Both the position numbers and the translations under genes were made by a program. A stretch of DNA of 7,724 nt from Methylomarinum sp050304855 (GTDB lineage Bacteria; Pseudomonadota; Gammaproteobacteria; Methylococcales; Methylomonadaceae), in assembly GCA_050304855.1 (NCBI GenBank), contig JBNLEI010000256.1:1-7724 (forward strand), read 5' to 3'. The notes under the pieces are model-generated. The model was given only the letters and a program-made list of their open reading frames with translations, did no database searches and was not told the DNA's origin. Numbering within the stretch: the stretch's first letter is position 1; every line of letters begins with the position of its first letter. Positions 4,882 to 7,724 of the stretch are shown here, piece by piece.

Positions 4882-6237
4882 CTATTCAGACAAAGGCTTC
4901 CGCATTGTCACGAATTCCTCAGCGGCGGTCGGATGAATGCCGATAGTAGAGTCGAAGACCGCTTTGGTCGCACCCGCTCGAATGGCGATCGCCATGCCCT
5001 GGATGATTTCACCTGCATCGGCTCCGACCATATGGACTCCCAATACTTTACCTGTACCGGGCTCGACCACCATTTTCATCAGCGTCTTTTCGCCGAGGCC
5101 CGATAGCGTGTGTTTCATCGGCGTAAACTCGGATTTGTAAGTATCTATTTCAGCAAAGCGTTTTCTGGCTTCGGCCTCGGTCAATCCAACAGTCGCAATA
5201 TTCGGTTGGCTGAAAACGGCGGTCGGGATATGGTCGTAATCGACCGGGCTGGGTTGACCGGTATAGAGATTATTAACCAGAGCCATCGCTTCAGCCGTTG
5301 CAACCGGCGTCAGATTGAAACGGTCGGTCACATCGCCCAAGGCATAAATCGACGGGATATTGGTTCCGTAGTGCCCGTTAACCCTGATCGCGCCATTAGC
5401 GGCCATTTCCACACCCAACGCTTCCAATCCCAAATCCGCAGTATTCGGAGCCCTGCCGGTTGCGTAAAGCACCAGATCGGCCTCGATGGAATCGTTTTGG
5501 TCGGTATACACGATCAAACCGTCACCGGCTTGTTCAATACTGCCGATTTGGGTGTTCAAACGGATGTCGATCCCTTTTTTGCGCATTTCTTGAACAGCAA
5601 ATGCCCGGATATCGTCATCGAATCCGCGTAACGGCTGATCCCCGCGATAGCACAGCGTGGTTTTCACCCCCAAGCCGTGCATAATACCGGCAAATTCAAC
5701 TGCAATATAACCGCCGCCGACAATCAATAACCGTTCCGGCAACTTGTCCAATGCGAACATTTCATTGGAGGTGACGACCCATTCATTGCCTGGAAAATCC
5801 GGAACCGAAGGCCGTCCGCCCGTCGCGACGAGAATACGTTCGCAGCGATAGACTTGTTCGCCGATTGCAACGGTATGTGCATCGACCAAACGAGCTTGAC
5901 CTTCAATCACCTGCACCCCCGAATTATTCAGCAAATCCTGATAAACCTCTTGAAGGCGATCGATTTCCCGGTTTTTCTGCGCCAATAACTTCGACCAATG
6001 GAACCGCGGTTCGTCAACGGACCAGCCAAAGCCTTGAGCGGCTGCAAAATCGTCATGAAATTGCGATGCATAGACGAATAGTTTTTTCGGAACGCAGCCG
6101 ACATTGACGCAAGTGCCGCCGAAATGGCGACTTTCCGCAATCGCCACTTTCACTCCCAAGCCGGCTGCCATACGCGCGGCGCGCACGCCGGCGGAGCCGG
6201 CGCCAATCACGAACAAATCAAAATCATATCCAGTCAT
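4882..6237 (-). CDS. gor: Glutathione-disulfide reductase
   Basis: This 451-residue FAD flavoprotein reduces GSSG to two GSH with NADPH in the cytoplasm. The FAD motif GAGSAG is at 12-17. The redox pair lies in GGTCVNVGCVPKK (Cys43, Cys48). The second nucleotide motif is GGGYIA (174-179), followed by YRGDQPLR with Arg198 and Arg204, the two positions that select NADPH in the Escherichia coli enzyme. ATGRAPNT (259-266) and ALGDVTD (299-305) close the FAD site, and the C-terminal dimer segment GIHPTAAEEFVTM brings the catalytic His435 and Glu440 pair. Length is normal for the family (about 450). The start has a GAAGAGA ribosome site. It follows the peroxiredoxin gene by 59 bases and is probably its operon partner. 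Glutathione amide reductase of purple sulfur bacteria is a close relative also linked to a Prx5-type peroxidase; the NADPH arginines favour ordinary glutathione reductase. Confidence 0.94.
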   Translation of the reverse strand: MTGYDFDLFVIGAGSAGVRAARMAAGLGVKVAIAESRHFGGTCVNVGCVPKKLFVYASQFHDDFAAAQGFGWSVDEPRFHWSKLLAQKNREIDRLQEVYQDLLNNSGVQVIEGQARLVDAHTVAIGEQVYRCERILVATGGRPSVPDFPGNEWVVTSNEMFALDKLPERLLIVGGGYIAVEFAGIMHGLGVKTTLCYRGDQPLRGFDDDIRAFAVQEMRKKGIDIRLNTQIGSIEQAGDGLIVYTDQNDSIEADLVLYATGRAPNTADLGLEALGVEMAANGAIRVNGHYGTNIPSIYALGDVTDRFNLTPVATAEAMALVNNLYTGQPSPVDYDHIPTAVFSQPNIATVGLTEAEARKRFAEIDTYKSEFTPMKHTLSGLGEKTLMKMVVEPGTGKVLGVHMVGADAGEIIQGMAIAIRAGATKAVFDSTIGIHPTAAEEFVTMRKPLSE

Positions 6238-6265
6238 ATCGTTTCTCTTCTGGTGAGATGAAGTG

Positions 6266-6287
6266 GGCCGGGTTGCCTCGCCCGGCC
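6266..6287 (-). repeat. GC-rich hairpin between the peroxiredoxin and glutathione reductase genes
   Basis: GGCCGGG (6266-6272) pairs perfectly with CCCGGCC (6281-6287) around an eight-base loop, inside the 59-base gap of the operon. Read on the minus strand it is followed by CACTTCATCTC, without a T run, so it is unlikely to be a complete intrinsic terminator. It more likely stabilises the upstream peroxiredoxin mRNA against 3' exonucleases or lowers read-through, giving more peroxiredoxin than reductase. Confidence 0.55.
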
Positions 6288-6296
6288 GGAGACGAA

Positions 6297-6821
6297 TTAA
6301 CGTTGTTTCAGGTATTCCAGTAGGGTATCGACGTCACTGGCCTCGAACGGATCTTCCGAATGATTGTCAGCTTTCCCCGGTTCGCTGAACAACTTGACGA
6401 TCTTTCCGTCTTCGACCAACATCGAATAACGCCAAGACCGGTAACCAAAACCGAGATTCTCTTTTTTGACCAGCATACCCATGCCGCGGGTAAAATCGCC
6501 ATTTCCGTCCGGCAGCATTTTGACGTGTTTGACCTCGAGCTGTTTACCCCATTGGAACATCGTGAAGGCGTCGTTTACGCTCAGGCAATACACTTCATCG
6601 ACGCCTTGATCGATCAAATCGTGGTATTTGGCTTCATATCCCGGCAGATGCGTGCTGGAACAAGTCGGCGTAAACGCTCCGGGCAACGCGAATATAACAA
6701 TGGTTTTGCCTTTGAAAATATCGTCGCTGCTGACATCTTGCCAACGAAACGGATTATCACCGCCGATGCTCTCGTCGCGAACCCGGGTCTTAAATACTAC
6801 ATTCGGTATATTAGTCGTCAT
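6297..6821 (-). CDS. Prx5-type thiol peroxidase (peroxiredoxin without glutaredoxin domain)
   Basis: This 174-residue cytoplasmic enzyme reduces hydrogen peroxide and organic hydroperoxides. The active-site motif is PGAFTPTCSSTH, with Thr51 and peroxidatic Cys54. The conserved Arg lies in YRSWRYSML (Arg131), and VYCLSVNDAF carries Cys79, at the position of the non-essential second cysteine of human PRDX5. No C-terminal resolving cysteine is present, so it behaves as a 1-Cys type on paper, needing GSH or glutaredoxin. Many proteobacterial relatives (Haemophilus influenzae, Chromatium) carry a fused C-terminal glutaredoxin; this one ends at LEYLKQR, about where the linker would begin. The ATG at 6821 is chosen because AGGAG lies seven bases before it. 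The next gene in the operon is glutathione reductase, and oxyR diverges upstream, which supports a GSH-dependent peroxide role under OxyR control. Confidence 0.92.
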   Translation of the reverse strand: MTTNIPNVVFKTRVRDESIGGDNPFRWQDVSSDDIFKGKTIVIFALPGAFTPTCSSTHLPGYEAKYHDLIDQGVDEVYCLSVNDAFTMFQWGKQLEVKHVKMLPDGNGDFTRGMGMLVKKENLGFGYRSWRYSMLVEDGKIVKLFSEPGKADNHSEDPFEASDVDTLLEYLKQR

Positions 6822-6828
6822 ATCGATT

Positions 6829-6833
6829 CTCCT
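6829..6833 (-). promoter_or_regulatory. Ribosome binding site that selects the peroxiredoxin start
   Basis: AGGAG on the minus strand, seven bases before the ATG at 6821. An in-frame GTG at 6866 would add 15 residues unlike the family N-terminus (MPIVAERLFNSRRID) and has no such site. The usual Prx5 start near TNIPNVVFK matches the ATG. Confidence 0.75.
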
Positions 6834-6926
6834 ACTATTAAATAAACGTTCAGCCACAATCGGCACTTGCCTAGCAGCTTTAAATCAACGTACTGAAAAG
6901 AAAGATTCTTGTTCAGCTCGGGAATA

Positions 6927-6945
6927 GTCTATCGAGCCGATAGAC
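6927..6945. promoter_or_regulatory. Putative OxyR-binding dyad 1 in the divergent promoter region
   Basis: GTCTATCgagccGATAGAC is a perfect 7-base inverted repeat. Within it, CTAT-N7-ATAG matches the central two of the four half-sites of the classical OxyR consensus (ATAG-N7-CTAT-N7-ATAG-N7-CTAT); the right outer half is TATA instead of CTAT and the left outer half is poor. It lies just upstream of the TATAAT of oxyR. On the other strand it falls between TTGGTC (6948-6943) and TATTCC (6926-6921), a weak candidate promoter for the peroxiredoxin gene. Confidence 0.6.
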
Positions 6946-6950
6946 CAATG

Positions 6951-6956
6951 TATAAT
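6951..6956 (+). promoter_or_regulatory. Consensus -10 box (TATAAT) for oxyR
   Basis: TATAAT lies 48 bases before the oxyR start codon, giving an expected leader of about 42 bases. No good -35 hexamer is present, and the -35 position is occupied by dyad 1. Dyad 2 falls downstream within the leader, where bound OxyR would block transcription. Confidence 0.45.
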
Positions 6957-6975
6957 CGATTGTTTTAATAATAAC

Positions 6976-6992
6976 GATAGATAAAAACTATC
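6976..6992. promoter_or_regulatory. Putative OxyR-binding dyad 2, just before oxyR
   Basis: GATAGATAAAAACTATC is a perfect GATAG-N7-CTATC palindrome, the 17-base core described for OxyR sites. It ends 12 bases before the oxyR ATG, covering the leader and approaching the ribosome site (TTGAG, 6994-6998), so it is well placed for autorepression. Its centre is 48 bases from that of dyad 1, so the two do not form a single four-half-site array. Confidence 0.6.
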
Positions 6993-7004
6993 ATTGAGCA
7001 AACA

Positions 7005-7724
7005 ATGAATCTCAGAGACCTGCATTATTTGATCGCCGTCGCCGACTTACGCAGTTTCGGAAAAGCCGCCGATCACTGCTTTATCAGTCAACCGACTTTG
7101 AGTACTCAAATCAAGAAATTGGAAGATGAACTGGGTATTCAGCTGTTCGAACGCACCAATAAAAAAGTATTGCCAACCGAATTGGGCGAACGAATCATCG
7201 TCTCGGCGCGGCGAATCATGAAAGAAGTCGATAACATCAAAGAATTCGCGGCCACCGCCCAGGATCCGCTGGCGGGCAACTTTCGCTTGGGCGCATTTCC
7301 GACACTGGCCACTTACCTATTTCCGCAATTGGTCCCGCTGGTCAAGCAAGCGCTGCCGCGAATCCGCCTGATTTTAATCGAAGAAAAAACCGAGGAATTG
7401 CTACAGCAACTAAGAAGCGGTCAAATCGATGCGGCTTTGCTGGCTTTGCCAATCAATGAGGATTTTTTGGCAACAACACTATTGTTCGAAGACGAGTTTC
7501 TGCTGGCAGTCGCCAGCGACCACCCGCTAGCGGAAAAAACGATCATTGAACAGCGCGACCTGGACGGTCAGTCGCTATTATTGCTCGAGGAAGGCCATTG
7601 CTTAAGAGGCCAAGCGTTACAAGTCTGCCATACCGTCGGCGCTAACGAAGAACAGGATTTTAGGGCCACCAGTCTGGAAACCTTGCGACAAATGGTTCGC
7701 GCAGGTACCGGTATCACTTTTATG
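7005..7724 (+). CDS. oxyR: Hydrogen peroxide-sensing LysR-type regulator OxyR (3' end cut off by window)
   Basis: The 240 residues seen are the N-terminal four fifths of a protein of usual length about 305. Residues 1-60 form the LysR winged helix-turn-helix (MNLRDLHYLIAVADLRSFGK, then SQPTLSTQIKKLE). The effector domain starts near 88. The redox switch is intact and at the same numbers as in Escherichia coli: Cys199 in LEEGHCLRGQAL and Cys208 in QVCHTVGA, followed by the family signature FRATSLETLRQMV (219-231) and GTGITFM at the edge. Peroxide oxidises Cys199, which pairs with Cys208 and changes DNA binding. It diverges from the peroxiredoxin-glutathione reductase operon across a 183-base spacer with two OxyR-like dyads, so it most likely controls that operon and itself. 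The ATG at 7005 begins exactly at the family N-terminus, with a modest TTGAG site. Confidence 0.95.
   Translation, partial: MNLRDLHYLIAVADLRSFGKAADHCFISQPTLSTQIKKLEDELGIQLFERTNKKVLPTELGERIIVSARRIMKEVDNIKEFAATAQDPLAGNFRLGAFPTLATYLFPQLVPLVKQALPRIRLILIEEKTEELLQQLRSGQIDAALLALPINEDFLATTLLFEDEFLLAVASDHPLAEKTIIEQRDLDGQSLLLLEEGHCLRGQALQVCHTVGANEEQDFRATSLETLRQMVRAGTGITFM

Noticed and set aside
5110..5684. Long open frames on the plus strand inside the glutathione reductase gene
   Set aside because: Antisense shadows of a gene whose protein is fully conserved; no start signals.
6822..6866. GTG-initiated 15-residue extension of the peroxiredoxin
   Set aside because: No ribosome site, and the ATG at 6821 has AGGAG at seven bases and matches the family N-terminus.
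6360..6927. Long open frames on the plus strand opposite the peroxiredoxin gene
   Set aside because: Antisense shadows; the peroxiredoxin reading on the minus strand has all family motifs.

Overview
The window looks like a chromosomal segment of a Gram-negative gammaproteobacterium. The clearest evidence is the right-hand block: an OxyR with both redox cysteines at the Escherichia coli positions (C199 and C208), a glutathione reductase with the NADPH arginines at positions 198 and 204, and a Prx5-type peroxiredoxin. A methanotroph of the Methylococcales is my guess from the protein style and from the secreted Val/Asn/Thr-rich remnant at the left end; no diagnostic gene proves it.

Left part (1-740): on the minus strand lies what appears to be a decayed gene for a small exported protein. 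A clear signal peptide is followed by an in-frame stop, and the coherent reading then changes frame. Its leader faintly resembles the 3' half of a c-di-GMP-I (GEMM) riboswitch. A regulatory-looking stretch follows, with two copies of the 11-bp palindrome ATATC-N-GATAT just upstream of the first intact gene.

Middle (741-4581, plus strand): a GlxA-type regulator (DJ-1/PfpI-like domain plus AraC DNA-binding domain); about 930 bases with no convincing gene; a membrane diguanylate cyclase with GGEEF and an intact inhibitory site, possibly expressed from a leaderless mRNA; and a 113-residue cysteine-containing protein that I do not recognise. This half is visibly more A+T-rich than the right half.

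Right part (4882-7724): a peroxide-defence block. A peroxiredoxin gene and a glutathione reductase gene run on the minus strand as a probable two-gene operon, with a GC-rich hairpin between them. They diverge from oxyR, which runs off the right edge. The 183-base divergent spacer carries two dyads that fit OxyR half-sites (ATAG/CTAT). The likely logic is that OxyR senses peroxide and controls the peroxiredoxin, which reduces peroxides using glutathione directly or through a glutaredoxin, while glutathione reductase regenerates GSH with NADPH.

No tRNA, rRNA, CRISPR array, insertion sequence or phage gene was seen. The best candidates for something new are the decayed secreted protein and its leader, the palindrome pair before the GlxA-type gene, the possible leaderless cyclase, and the unassigned 113-residue protein.
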